From Nostoc sp. T09 (GTDB lineage Bacteria; Cyanobacteriota; Cyanobacteriia; Cyanobacteriales; Nostocaceae): DNA of 50,786 bases. Positions 1-8,435 of the stretch are shown piece by piece; the stretch's first letter is position 1; each line of letters begins with the position of its first letter. The notes beneath the pieces are model-generated. The model did not search any database. It saw only the letters and a program-made list of their open reading frames with translations, and was not told the origin of the DNA. The DNA is taken from contig NZ_MTAV01000081.1 in the NCBI RefSeq assembly GCF_002154695.1, positions 1 through 50,786 on the forward strand, given 5' to 3'. Both the position numbers and the translations under genes were made by a program.

Positions 1-62
1 TGACTTCCCTAAACTTCATGAATATGGTGTTTTCTCATAAACCATTTAGGATTGCTATATAT

Positions 63-1283
63 TTAAGAACCCTTGAAACCAAAGCTTTTTCGGAAAAATG
101 CCAAACTTTTGATTACTAGTCTAATTAAGAAGATTTTAGAGAATTTTTCAAATTTATAGTTGAAGAGCAGATCCATTATTTCATGAATATTCAAATATTT
201 AAGATAAGTTATAGAGCGATCTACTATATTGTCACTATCAAGCAAATATTTCTTTAGTCCAAGTTTCTCAGAAATTATCCATTTTTTATAAAATATTTTG
301 TACATCTCCTTTTGATATTTTTTAAAATCTGAAGCTTCACCATTTAAATATTTTTCAATATATTTAACAGCTACTTCAGCGCTACACATACCATGTCTAA
401 TGCCTTCACCTCCTAAAAAGTTAACAGTAGAGACGGCATCTCCTATAGCTATAATGTTTTTTCTATAATACTTATCCTGCAATCCCTGGCTATACTTTAA
501 TGTTGCTCCATGAATATCCAAAATTTTGTAGTTTTTGGGTTTAATATAGTCTTTAATTATGAGTTCAATATAATATTTTATCGGTTCAGGTTTTTTAATT
601 AATTCATGCTGTGAATTTAATAATCCTGCACCAACTTTTAGCTTGGGTTTCTCCATAGGAAATATCCAAGAATACCCTTTTGGCATCCACTTATGACCCA
701 GGAAAAAAGTTAAGCGATCGCAGTGTTTTTCATAATCTTCTGGTGTTACTTCTAAGAGATATTCAATTCCTGTGCCACTGTGGAATAATGGTTGAGCCTC
801 TCCTTTGTTATATATGACTGCTCTAGATGGGCCAGTTGCATCGACTATGACTTTTGCTGCAACTTGGATTTCCCCTTCCTTTTTCGATTTAAAAAATAGA
901 ATAGTTTGCTCTGCTTCCTCTTCTTTTCTCAGGTAAAAGTACCCTAGCCAAACCTCTCCACCATTGGCTTTAACTTCATGAGCTAAGAATTCCCTTAATT
1001 TAGTAAAATCTAAAACCACACCCAGAGGTTTTGGTGAATCCCAACTTTCATTAAGATTGGTGGTAACAATTTTAATTCCTTGCCAATAACTACCTATAAC
1101 TTCATTAGGTAATTCAAACTTAGCCAAGGTTTCTATAGGAGTTCCGGCGCTAGAAAAGCTGTTTACAGAAAAGTTTTCGTATCGCTCTACTAACAAAACC
1201 TTTCGGCCAGCTTTCGCTAACAATCTCGCACAGTGTCCCCCAGCTGGACCTGCACCTACAACTACCACATCAAAGCTCTTCAT
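63..1283 (-). CDS. Geranylgeranyl-reductase-family FAD-dependent oxidoreductase
   Basis: A 406-aa flavoprotein. The N-terminus has the Rossmann dinucleotide-binding motif GAGPAG (residues 10-15) followed by an acidic residue at the end of strand 2 (VLLVERYE). A second FAD-contacting segment, IIAIGDAV followed by GGEGIRHGM, lies around residues 275-300. This layout and length match the geranylgeranyl reductase/ChlP-like group of the PHBH flavoprotein fold, which reduces isoprenoid double bonds or hydroxylates lipophilic substrates. The sequence does not look like the canonical cyanobacterial chlP, so a paralogue with an unknown isoprenoid or lipid substrate is likelier. The C-terminal about 35 residues are basic and hydrophobic (FLIRLVIKSLAFFRKSF) and could contact membrane. 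The gene stands alone; an ATG at 1283 is the only sensible start. Base composition is more AT-rich than its neighbours. Confidence 0.75.
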   Translation of the reverse strand: MKSFDVVVVGAGPAGGHCARLLAKAGRKVLLVERYENFSVNSFSSAGTPIETLAKFELPNEVIGSYWQGIKIVTTNLNESWDSPKPLGVVLDFTKLREFLAHEVKANGGEVWLGYFYLRKEEEAEQTILFFKSKKEGEIQVAAKVIVDATGPSRAVIYNKGEAQPLFHSGTGIEYLLEVTPEDYEKHCDRLTFFLGHKWMPKGYSWIFPMEKPKLKVGAGLLNSQHELIKKPEPIKYYIELIIKDYIKPKNYKILDIHGATLKYSQGLQDKYYRKNIIAIGDAVSTVNFLGGEGIRHGMCSAEVAVKYIEKYLNGEASDFKKYQKEMYKIFYKKWIISEKLGLKKYLLDSDNIVDRSITYLKYLNIHEIMDLLFNYKFEKFSKIFLIRLVIKSLAFFRKSFGFKGS

Positions 1284-1467
1284 TATAGTTTTTACAAGAA
1301 ATATGGCGAATTGAGGATGAATATGAAAACGCAGAGGAAGCAGAGTTAGTTTCCGTCAATTCGCTATTAACATTTGGTTACCTTAAAATCCCAACTCTTC
1401 AAAAAATCAATTTCAACAACAGAGAATAGGAAATTCTGTTCCCTGTTCCCTGTTCCCTTCTTGAATA

Positions 1468-1932
1468 TTAAAGAACTTTATGGGTGTGGGAGTGCTGTTT
1501 AACGTTATCTTCTTTGGTAACCACCCTGGCAGCATTTAGTACACGCTTGCGCTCAGTGGAGTAATTGAACTCTGTGTAGGCTGTACCCAAGGGAATGAGA
1601 GATTTTGTAATTTCACGACGCTTATAAGTACGAGCTGCTGCAAATAGCCGTGGTACAAACTCATCCGCAAACTGAGCAGACTCTGGGAAGCTAGTAGGGG
1701 CTGAGAGTGTATCACCGTCCAGGACAGAGCCTAAATTTGTTGCCCAAGCAAACTTATATGAAGTGGGAATACCTTTCATCACTGCTTCCAAAGCCGCAGA
1801 GGGAATCGGTTCAATAACTTCAACTTGATGAACTTCTCCATCTTCCTTGACAAAGCATGTTGCCAAGCCGATCACAATGTAATCATCAGCAGTTAAATCG
1901 GGGGCATTAGGATAAGAAATTGCAATTGTCAT
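1468..1932 (-). CDS. Conserved cyanobacterial protein of unknown function, 154 aa
   Basis: A soluble 154-aa protein with no signal peptide or membrane segment. It starts with a hydrophobic strand (MTIAISYPNAPDL) and ends in a histidine-rich tail (KQHSHTHKVL) that could bind metal. I do not recognise a named domain. The composition (even charge, regular hydrophobic strands) looks like a folded, expressed protein. The gene is monocistronic, with a long upstream region (1933-2482) containing a terminator-like hairpin on the same strand about 95 nt before the start codon, which suggests attenuation or a separate small transcript. Function is not assigned. Confidence 0.7.
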   Translation of the reverse strand: MTIAISYPNAPDLTADDYIVIGLATCFVKEDGEVHQVEVIEPIPSAALEAVMKGIPTSYKFAWATNLGSVLDGDTLSAPTSFPESAQFADEFVPRLFAAARTYKRREITKSLIPLGTAYTEFNYSTERKRVLNAARVVTKEDNVKQHSHTHKVL

Positions 1933-2025
1933 AAGAAAATTTTCTCAAAACTTAAAAGTCAGATTAAGGAACTAGAAGCCGGAACCGTTAGATGCGAATC
2001 TAGAAAGAGACAAGGCAACGAGAAA

Positions 2026-2094
2026 AAATCCCGTAACTCAAGCCAGGGGATTTGAGCAAGGATTGTTTTTCTTGACGACTTAAGTCGGCTTGAG
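2026..2094 (-). promoter_or_regulatory. Possible attenuator-type RNA leader upstream of the 154-aa gene
   Basis: Read on the minus strand, AAATCCC (2047-2053) and GGGATTT (2026-2032) form a 7-bp stem followed by a T-run, like an intrinsic terminator. The loop of that hairpin contains GGCTTGAG (2037-2044), which is exactly complementary to CTCAAGCC transcribed earlier (2087-2094). The two pairings compete, as in terminator/antiterminator leaders. A perfect 12-bp palindrome CGACTTAAGTCG (2076-2087) lies next to it. The rest of 1933-2482 shows only fragments of the dispersed CTCTGCG repeat near 2190 and no gene. No known riboswitch class is recognised. Confidence 0.35.
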
Positions 2095-2482
2095 AACACT
2101 TACTCCTACAGGAAAACACAGGTGAGTTTCTGCTTCTGCTGTGGTTAAGAGTTTTATTTTGCATTCTGAGCATTGCTAAATTCCTGTGTGCTCTGCGTCA
2201 TCTCTCATGAACGGCTTGTTGGCATTCTACCAATTTGTCGCTCTCACTACTTGACTAGTCTTTGAGATTGATATTTGCTCTTTCTGGAATTTAACCTGGG
2301 GATGAGGTATCTATGATGAGATTGAATCATCAATTATTTATATGAGATAAAGTTTTTCAATGGCTGTGGTTTAAATGGTTGAGTAATTATAGACACCCTA
2401 AGAACTGACATATCAGACAAGCTACTAGCAGCATAATAACTATATTTTGATTTCAAAAAACAACTATATACGGCAGGATTAT

Positions 2483-3178
2483 ATGAGTAATAACTCCTAT
2501 TTATCTTTTGGAGACAAGCAAAATAACTTAGATAAATTAGTATCAAATAAAACAATAAAATTAAGTGGAGATTTAGACTTAGAGGACAGTCATGTACGCT
2601 CTTGTGCCTTGAGGTTAGCTCAAAGAGGCGATTACATAAAAGCGATCGCCCTGTTAAGCCAGCTTATCCGCCGACATCCTCAAAATGCTGTTGATTACAA
2701 CAATCGCGGGCTGATTTATTTTCAAAGCGGCGAAACACAAAAAGCGTTTTGTGACTATAACACAGCACTGCAAATTAATCCTAGCTTGGCTAGTGCTTAT
2801 AATAACCGAGCAAATTACTATGCTGGTTGTGGAAAATTAGCTGCGGCGATCGCCGACTACGATCGGGCAATTGATTTAAATCCTAGCCATGTGCGGGCAC
2901 GCATTAACCGAGGCATCACCTGGCGCGAATTGGGGCAATACGAAGAGGCAATTGAGAATTTTGATGTCGCACTGCTTTTCGGGCAATTAGAGGGTCACAT
3001 CTGGGCTGAGAGAGGCAGGACTTATCATCTTTGGGGAGACTGGAATTGTGCGATCGCTGATTATCGTCGTGCCTTGACTCAACTACCCGAAAGAAAAGAT
3101 GTTCCTGGTTGGCGCTTACGTATACAACTTGAAAATTGGTTAACTGAACTGCTATCTCCTGAACATCCTGATTTGTAG
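2483..3178 (+). CDS. Tetratricopeptide repeat protein, 231 aa
   Basis: About five consecutive TPR units fill residues 45-215 after a short polar N-terminus. The clearest are NRGLIYFQSGETQKAFCDY, NNRANYYAGCGKLAAAIADY and NRGITWRELGQYEEAIENF, each with the TPR pattern of small/large hydrophobic positions and a final Pro (NPS, NPSH). Such domains are protein-protein interaction scaffolds; the partner cannot be read from context. The protein has no signal peptide or membrane segment, so it is probably cytoplasmic. An in-frame TTG exists 36 nt upstream, but the ATG at 2483 is preferred. The gene is flanked by long non-coding stretches and is probably monocistronic. Confidence 0.85.
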   Translation: MSNNSYLSFGDKQNNLDKLVSNKTIKLSGDLDLEDSHVRSCALRLAQRGDYIKAIALLSQLIRRHPQNAVDYNNRGLIYFQSGETQKAFCDYNTALQINPSLASAYNNRANYYAGCGKLAAAIADYDRAIDLNPSHVRARINRGITWRELGQYEEAIENFDVALLFGQLEGHIWAERGRTYHLWGDWNCAIADYRRALTQLPERKDVPGWRLRIQLENWLTELLSPEHPDL

Positions 3179-3412
3179 ATTAATCCTCTGAGGGGCTGCA
3201 AAATCCAAATTTTGAGTAGAGTATAGCGACCCTGTATTACTAATGGCTAATAAATTTTAATGAGTGCGGTGTAGCGCAAATAATCATCCAGTTGCAACAA
3301 ATAACATCTTTTCTGCTTTCTTGCACTAGGCACTGATTCAACAATTAGCTAATTTATTTACAAAAGTTGTTGATCCACAGCCACAACATAAAAAACTTCA
3401 ATAATTCTGGGT

Positions 3413-3829
3413 TTAAGGTGATGACTCTGATTGGCTGGCTGCTTCAGTTGCATCCGGATTTGTCAGCACGATCTGACGCTGGTTAGGGTCAAATCGGTAA
3501 CTTTGTTGTTGCATAATACTTTTGGCTTGAGAGGGATCGAAGTTTCGGCTAAATTCTGCTTGCAGAATATTCACACGTCCTTCCATCTGCTTCACTTCAG
3601 TACGCATTTCCCGCAATTTCTCTTGCTGTAACCAGTGATAGGGCAAAAGTTGCATAAGCGCGGAAACTGCGGCTGCTGAAATTGCCAGATTAACGGCTAT
3701 CTTGGCTGTTGCTTCCACAGCCATTACTTGATGCGATCGTTGACGCAGATGCCGCTTTGGTCGAGGCGCAACCCGGCGTTTTTGTATCGGTTGTAGCGGC
3801 GGCAGACTAGACGGTTGAATAGCGTTCAT
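3413..3829 (-). CDS. Small conserved cyanobacterial membrane-associated protein, 138 aa
   Basis: The N-terminal 35 residues are Pro/Arg-rich and strongly basic (QKRRVAPRPKRHLRQRSH). One hydrophobic segment follows (about residues 42-63, AKIAVNLAISAAAVSALMQLL), then a coiled-coil-like stretch (LREMRTEVKQMEGRVNILQAEF) and a polar tail. The topology suggests a single-pass inner or thylakoid membrane protein with a basic cytoplasmic tail and a short coiled coil, as in septum- or envelope-associated small proteins. I cannot assign a function. There is no operon partner: psaM lies 500 bp away on the same strand, separated by repeat-containing DNA. Confidence 0.65.
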   Translation of the reverse strand: MNAIQPSSLPPLQPIQKRRVAPRPKRHLRQRSHQVMAVEATAKIAVNLAISAAAVSALMQLLPYHWLQQEKLREMRTEVKQMEGRVNILQAEFSRNFDPSQAKSIMQQQSYRFDPNQRQIVLTNPDATEAASQSESSP

Positions 3830-3910
3830 GATGGTAAAAAAGACCTCGTAAATTCAAGCAGAACAGCGTAAAAAGCCTACTTTTAATGATTACTGAAGAA
3901 AGGCAGAGGA

Positions 3911-3951
3911 GGCAGTGCGGTCTTGGGGTCTCCCCAAGTAGAGCAACTGCC
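3911..3951. repeat. Dispersed palindromic repeat in the psaM-distal spacer
   Basis: Nested dyad: outer arms GGCAGT (3911-3916) and ACTGCC (3946-3951), inner arms CTTGGGG (3922-3928) and CCCCAAG (3932-3938). It looks like one of the short palindromic repeats common between genes in Nostoc genomes. The rest of 3830-4329 has no convincing gene; the open frame at 3883-4089 runs through this repeat and reads as low-quality protein. Confidence 0.55.
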
Positions 3952-4329
3952 GTGGCAGAGAGTAGCAGAAATATCGTAATTTTTTATACAAAATAAATTT
4001 TTCTGTACTCTGCTATATGGTAATCGCGCCCCTGGCTTTAAGTAGGTAGGAAAATAATAGAGTGCGAACTTTATCAAATACAAGCGCATTTATGAGTAAA
4101 GATGCCCTCAGCCTTCTGTCTACGTACTTCTGCCTTCTTCAGGCTTGATTTAGCTGCCATATTACTTCATTTTTCGGAAATTGCTACACGTGTATCCAAA
4201 ACTAAAAAATAAACCTGGCATACGTAAGTAGCCTTAGCCAAACACTTAATTGCCTAAAGCTACAAGTGTCGATCAAGGTCACCCACTAATGCCAGGCTTC
4301 TTAGCCCAACAAATCTGTCACATTGTGGC

Positions 4330-4458
4330 TTATTTGTAAAGTTCTGTAGCTAACCGCCAAGCCAGAACACCTGGAATCAGCGCCACAACCAAAGCGATGT
4401 ACACTTGAGTATCTGAGATAGACGTTACAGCGAACAAGAGACTGTGTGATATGGGCAT
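4330..4458 (-). CDS. psaM: Photosystem I reaction centre subunit XII (PsaM), extended form
   Basis: The 42-aa product ends in DTQVYIALVVALIPGVLAW followed by RLATELYK, the single-helix core and C-terminus typical of PsaM, a small thylakoid-membrane subunit of photosystem I at the trimer interface. The usual protein is about 30 residues and begins MPISDTQ or similar; here the start is MPIS, then eleven extra residues (HSLLFAVTSIS), then DTQ. The start is well supported: TAGGAGG lies 8 nt upstream of the ATG at 4458, and no in-frame ATG or GTG start exists nearer the core. The gene is monocistronic. Confidence in the family is high; whether the extension remains in the mature protein is unknown. 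Confidence 0.92.
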   Translation of the reverse strand: MPISHSLLFAVTSISDTQVYIALVVALIPGVLAWRLATELYK

Positions 4459-4617
4459 GGTTGGAAACCTCCTAAACGCAATGCATTTTGAATAGTTCGT
4501 TTACTACTTTTCCCTGTTTTGCGAGGATTGGGGAATATCTTGTTACAAGATGCAACAAAAGCAGCGATCGCTCAGTAGTCATTCGTTATTCTTTTTAAAG
4601 AAAATATATATTAATCT

Positions 4618-5868
4618 ATGGATTTGTTTCTAGGGATCGACTTTGGTACATCTGGTGCAAGGGCTACGGTGATTAACGATGAAGCTTGCATCCAGTCCCA
4701 GATGAAGTATCCTTGGGAAATTTCGGCTGGGTGGGTAGATATTTGGCAGACGACTTTATTTACTCTTCTGGCATCGATTCCTGAACAACTGCGGCGAAAA
4801 ATTAAGGCGATCGCTATTAATGGGACTTCTTCCACTGTCTTGCTAGTAGACGCGGCAGGTAAGCCGATAGATGCACCTTTACTTTATAACGATCCCCGGG
4901 GATCGGTGATGCTAGAACAGTTGAAAAGTATCGCACCAGAGAATCATACGGTAGTAAGCGCTACTTCTAGCCTTGCTAAACTTCTATGGATGTCGCAGTT
5001 ACCATCATTTAGCAAAGCACGATATTTCCTGCATCAAGCAGACTGGTTAGCATTTCTGCTGCATGGGCACTTAGGTATTAGCGATTACCACAACGCCTTA
5101 AAGCTGGGTTATGACGTTGAAAATTTGAAATACCCACAATGGCTAGAAAATTTACAAATACCAATTCAGCTACCTGAAGTATTGCCTCCTGGTAAACCTA
5201 TTGGCGAATTACGCCCAGAAATTGCAGCTAACTTTGGTTTCTCTGATGATTGTTTAGTATGCGCCGGCACTACAGATAGTATTGCGGCATTTCTTGCCAG
5301 TGGTGCAAAATCGCCTGGAGAAGCGGTGACTTCCTTGGGTTCGACACTGGTATTAAAACTATTGAGCCGCACACGGATTGAGGATACGCGATATGGAATT
5401 TACAGCCATCGCCTCGGTGATTTGTGGCTGACTGGGGGTGCTTCTAATACTGGCGGTGCAGTGCTGCGACAATATTTTACTGATCCTGAGTTAGAAAGCC
5501 TGAGTGGTGAGATTGATGCTACCACAGCCAGCCCATTGGATTATTATCCTTTATTAAAAGCAGGCGATCGCTTTCCGATTAACGATCCCAATCTACCCCC
5601 ACGCTTAGAACCACGCCCAGATAATTCTGTGGAATTTCTACATGGCTTGTTAGAAAGTATTGCCCGTATAGAAGCGCGGGGGTATGAATTATTACAGCAA
5701 ATGGGAGCAGACCAGTTAAAGCGCGTTTACACTGCTGGTGGTGGCGCAGCAAATAATACTTGGACTACGATTCGCGGAAGATATTTAAAAGTGCCGGTAG
5801 TTTCGTCAGTGAATACGGAAGCAGCCTATGGGACAGCGCTTTTAGCGATGCGGGGAGTGAGTGAATAA
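4618..5868 (+). CDS. FGGY-family carbohydrate kinase, probable D-ribulokinase (SePSK/AtXK-1 type)
   Basis: A 416-aa sugar kinase of the FGGY/ASKHA fold. The phosphate-1 loop FLGIDFGTSGARA at the N-terminus carries D8 and T11, and the catalytic-base region CAGTTDSIAAF places an Asp at residue 220. These match the published positions of D8, T11 and D221 in the Synechococcus sugar kinase SePSK, shown to act on D-ribulose. The adenosine motif TAGGGAANNTWT lies near the C-terminus. It is shorter than glycerol or xylulokinases (about 490 aa), again as in SePSK. Expected reaction: ATP plus D-ribulose to D-ribulose 5-phosphate in the cytoplasm. The gene is monocistronic, ending before a large hairpin. 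Confidence 0.85.
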   Translation: MDLFLGIDFGTSGARATVINDEACIQSQMKYPWEISAGWVDIWQTTLFTLLASIPEQLRRKIKAIAINGTSSTVLLVDAAGKPIDAPLLYNDPRGSVMLEQLKSIAPENHTVVSATSSLAKLLWMSQLPSFSKARYFLHQADWLAFLLHGHLGISDYHNALKLGYDVENLKYPQWLENLQIPIQLPEVLPPGKPIGELRPEIAANFGFSDDCLVCAGTTDSIAAFLASGAKSPGEAVTSLGSTLVLKLLSRTRIEDTRYGIYSHRLGDLWLTGGASNTGGAVLRQYFTDPELESLSGEIDATTASPLDYYPLLKAGDRFPINDPNLPPRLEPRPDNSVEFLHGLLESIARIEARGYELLQQMGADQLKRVYTAGGGAANNTWTTIRGRYLKVPVVSSVNTEAAYGTALLAMRGVSE

Positions 5869-5919
5869 CACGGGGACGCGGTGATGGGGATAAACAGAGA
5901 CAAAATTTTTCAACCTATG

Positions 5920-5985
5920 ATGTCATTGCGAGGAGGAACGAAGCAATCTCAGCGCTGACGATTGCTTCGTTCCTCGTAATGACAT
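5920..5985. repeat. Large dispersed palindrome between convergent genes
   Basis: Left arm 5920-5948 (starting ATGTCATTGCGAGG) pairs with right arm 5960-5985 (ending CTCGTAATGACAT) over 26 bp, with one G/A mismatch and a 3-nt insertion (GAG) in the left arm. Outer short arms GCGGTGA (5879-5885) and TCACCGC (5989-5995) add to it. It lies between convergent genes and may stop transcription from both sides. The TCATTGCGAG/GAAGCAATC type is a widespread non-autonomous bacterial repeat. Confidence 0.8.
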
Positions 5986-6002
5986 GCGTCACCGCATCTA
6001 AA

Positions 6003-7016
6003 TTACTCACCTTGATGAATTTGTTGATAAACCAACTCTCGCAGAATATTGGCTTTTTGATTAGTAATAGACGCATAAAGACTGCTGAGAGTCATCCGCA
6101 CCAGCAGGTTTTTCTGGTGGGGTTGGATACCCAGACGTTGAATCGCTGTTTCTGGAAGTTGGAAGTAAGGAGTTTCACTTAATATTTCCACCGACTCTAA
6201 CAGTTCAGCATCCTGATCTAAAACTTGTAATACCTGTTCACAAATATCTTCTAAATCAGTATCTATCCCAATGACAACAGACATATCTCGGCTGATACTT
6301 GGTTTATTAGATACCTGATTATAGGTTTCCAGGTTCGTCATCTGGGCAGCTATTTGGGGATGGGTGCTTCGCAACAAGCGAATATCATCTATCCCTTTTA
6401 CTAACATCACCAGACGATCTAACCCCCAACCCGATGCTAATCCTGTATAACCAGGTTTAAGTAATCCAGGATGAATTTCTCCACATTCTCCTACCTCAAT
6501 CCAGTTACCATCAACTAACACTTCAATTTCTAAACCGTTACAAGTGTATGGGTGTGAGGTTTCATTTAGACGATAGGAAATACCTGGAAGAACTGCGTTG
6601 AGAATAACAGCAATTAATTTAACTAAAGCTTCTCTACCCAATTGCTGATGTTGGCTAATTAACCACACATCCATTTGATGCGGTTCCCCGACATGACGCT
6701 TATCCACTACATCCCGACGGTAACAAATACCGGGGTGGAGAATGAGTTGTTCCCCATGTAAGTGGGAAAGTAACTCTGGCATGATGACAGTGGTATGAGT
6801 TCTTAGTAGCCTACCGTCTCTGAGGTAACGGGTGTATTTGGCGGAACGCGATAAACTTTCTCTAGGGATATAAAGCTTATCGTAGTTGTTGGCGATCGTG
6901 GTGATGGGAGAAGAACGCCAAATTGTTGGTTCAGGATAACCGGATGCTTGCAGAACTTCGGCTATTTTGTAGACGATAAGATTGATGGCATGAATACCAT
7001 TTGCCGGGTTCGTCAA
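6003..7016 (-). CDS. Phenylalanyl-tRNA synthetase-like protein (class II core plus FDX-ACB domain), start frameshifted
   Basis: Residues 1-220 resemble the catalytic core of PheRS alpha: an R-rich motif 2-like segment (LHPGICYRRDVVDKRHVGEPHQMD) and a motif 3-like GLASGWGLDRLVML. Residues 240-337 form a ferredoxin-fold anticodon-binding (FDX-ACB) domain (SRDMSVVIGIDTDLEDI...). This single-chain arrangement resembles mitochondrial PheRS, but in a bacterium with a separate PheST it is probably a paralogue; its substrate is unknown. The only start in frame is TTG at 7016, which cuts the conserved-looking LLKPDLTNPANGI segment. An ATG at 7045 with a good Shine-Dalgarno (AGAGAGG) reads MNHLDFL in another frame. 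One added base near 7027 would join both as MNHLDFLKPDLTNPANGI, so the gene may carry a 1-nt deletion. Confidence 0.75.
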   Translation of the reverse strand: MTNPANGIHAINLIVYKIAEVLQASGYPEPTIWRSSPITTIANNYDKLYIPRESLSRSAKYTRYLRDGRLLRTHTTVIMPELLSHLHGEQLILHPGICYRRDVVDKRHVGEPHQMDVWLISQHQQLGREALVKLIAVILNAVLPGISYRLNETSHPYTCNGLEIEVLVDGNWIEVGECGEIHPGLLKPGYTGLASGWGLDRLVMLVKGIDDIRLLRSTHPQIAAQMTNLETYNQVSNKPSISRDMSVVIGIDTDLEDICEQVLQVLDQDAELLESVEILSETPYFQLPETAIQRLGIQPHQKNLLVRMTLSSLYASITNQKANILRELVYQQIHQGE

Positions 7017-7148
7017 GTCCGGCTTAAGAAGTCCAGGTGGTTCATTTTTTGCCTCTCTTGAGATGTTTTGTAATATGAATGTAATATAGCACGGCGGATG
7101 ACCGCATCACTCAACTGGGTGAATGTTAACCTAGCATTTAGCAGAACT

Positions 7149-8096
7149 TCAAAGAGAATTCTTAAAAATCCATTTGTGCAATCCTTGGGAATCAGGTGAA
7201 TAAACTAGCTTCGTAGTAATTGGAACGGATTGTTCAGTGTCAACAGGTGGTAAATTAGCAATAATTTGTAAACTATTATTTGCAAAATTTTCTGGTATTT
7301 CTAGCAGATTTGCTGATGCATAAAGAATTAGCTTTCCAGGTCCATCAATGATTACTTCACTCCTCGTTGCTGTGATCGCCCAAGATAAAGAAGTTGCTGT
7401 CTCTAAAGACATACCATACTCTGGTCTCAGAATTACCTTGTCTAAACTGATTCGAGAATTGCAGCCTAAAATTTCCAACCAAGCTTTGCATTGATGAAAA
7501 GGGATAACTACCTGAGATTGATTTTTGGGTACTACATAAATTTCTAGTACAAGCTTCCAGTGCCATAGCTCATTATAGAAATAACCGTTAATTACCTCAA
7601 AAGATGGCAGTTTCTGTAGGGGGGAAAGTAACTTGAGCAAGTCTGAACGAGTTGCAGATCTAGTTGATGTATCCTCTCTCCAAGGAACTTCGAGTGATAC
7701 TGAACCACCGCCTGATAATCCAAATACAGGATTCTTCACAATAAAAGGAGCGCACTCAGTCTCAAACAGAAGAGCAACGATAGTTTTATCTTTGACTGGC
7801 ACATTTATATCAATTAATTTTGGTGCTAAACCGTCAAACTGGGACTTTACCTTGGTATACCAGTCTGCCAATTCCATGTGTTCAGCACCTTTGACTCCAA
7901 TTTTTTCATCTACTCCTATCAGCCAGAGGATGGGTTCACCTCGTGCGGCATTAGCGTGTCCTGCTATCAAACGAGCAGCTTTTGTTGGATCTATCCATTG
8001 AGATTTCAGTTCAACCCGGAAATCCTCATTTGGTTGATTAGATTCAACTTGCTCAATTAATTTTAATGCCCAAGATTCAATCTGGTGTGATTTCAT
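7149..8096 (-). CDS. Protein with AlbA_2 (Schlafen-type) putative DNA-binding domain
   Basis: The N-terminal about 130 residues show the AlbA_2 pattern: an acidic strand VELKSQW (residues 28-34), then IAGHANAARGEPILWLIGVDE with the typical AN/Gly-containing core, and a later PFIVKNP strand. AlbA_2 domains occur in transcription regulators and nucleic-acid-linked defence proteins. The C-terminal about 170 residues are beta-rich and not recognised. The gene is not in an evident operon; the spacer to the PheRS-like gene downstream is about 100 nt. Function is open: regulator or nucleic-acid-processing protein. Confidence 0.55.
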   Translation of the reverse strand: MKSHQIESWALKLIEQVESNQPNEDFRVELKSQWIDPTKAARLIAGHANAARGEPILWLIGVDEKIGVKGAEHMELADWYTKVKSQFDGLAPKLIDINVPVKDKTIVALLFETECAPFIVKNPVFGLSGGGSVSLEVPWREDTSTRSATRSDLLKLLSPLQKLPSFEVINGYFYNELWHWKLVLEIYVVPKNQSQVVIPFHQCKAWLEILGCNSRISLDKVILRPEYGMSLETATSLSWAITATRSEVIIDGPGKLILYASANLLEIPENFANNSLQIIANLPPVDTEQSVPITTKLVYSPDSQGLHKWIFKNSL

Positions 8097-8435
8097 ATCT
8101 TAATTTCTCTACCGACCTCATCACATTTCAGCAAAACAGTTAGGACTGAATAGTTAGCAATGACTACTAATGTACTAGTAAAATAGTACGAAAATAAATT
8201 TCATGCAATAGATCTCTTGTATGAGTTAGATTATGCCTACTAAACACCTAATTTCTTGTATCTATTTGCAAATTTGTGTAAGGTTAAAATTCTTGTCCTT
8301 AAATATTTGTGCAATCAGTCTAATGCTATAAGTATCTGGTGGCTTCGTACCAAAGTTCTAGACACAGATGTTTAGGAGATGGATCGCACTCTTCACTCCT
8401 CTCTGTGTTCTCTGCGCCTCTGCGGTTAGTGAAAA
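8097..8435. other. Non-coding spacer
   Basis: About 340 nt between the AlbA_2 gene start and the kinase stop. It holds AT-rich sequence with no frame I would call and a copy of the dispersed CTCTGTGTTCTCTGCGCCTC-type repeat near its right end (8399-8426). Confidence 0.5.
8399..8428. repeat. Dispersed repeat copy (ACCGCAGAGGCGCAGAG family), copy 1
   Basis: On the minus strand this reads AACCGCAGAGGCGCAGAGAA then CACAGAG. Near-identical copies lie at 10708-10737 and 11125-11156, and degenerate ones at 1327-1342 and 2190-2204. Internal periodicity of about 9 nt (CGCAGAG). It is a short intergenic repeat of the kind common in Nostoc-type genomes. Confidence 0.7.

Noticed and set aside
3883-4089. 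Minus-strand 68-aa frame between psaM and the 138-aa gene
   Set aside because: It passes through a dispersed palindrome and has low-quality composition.
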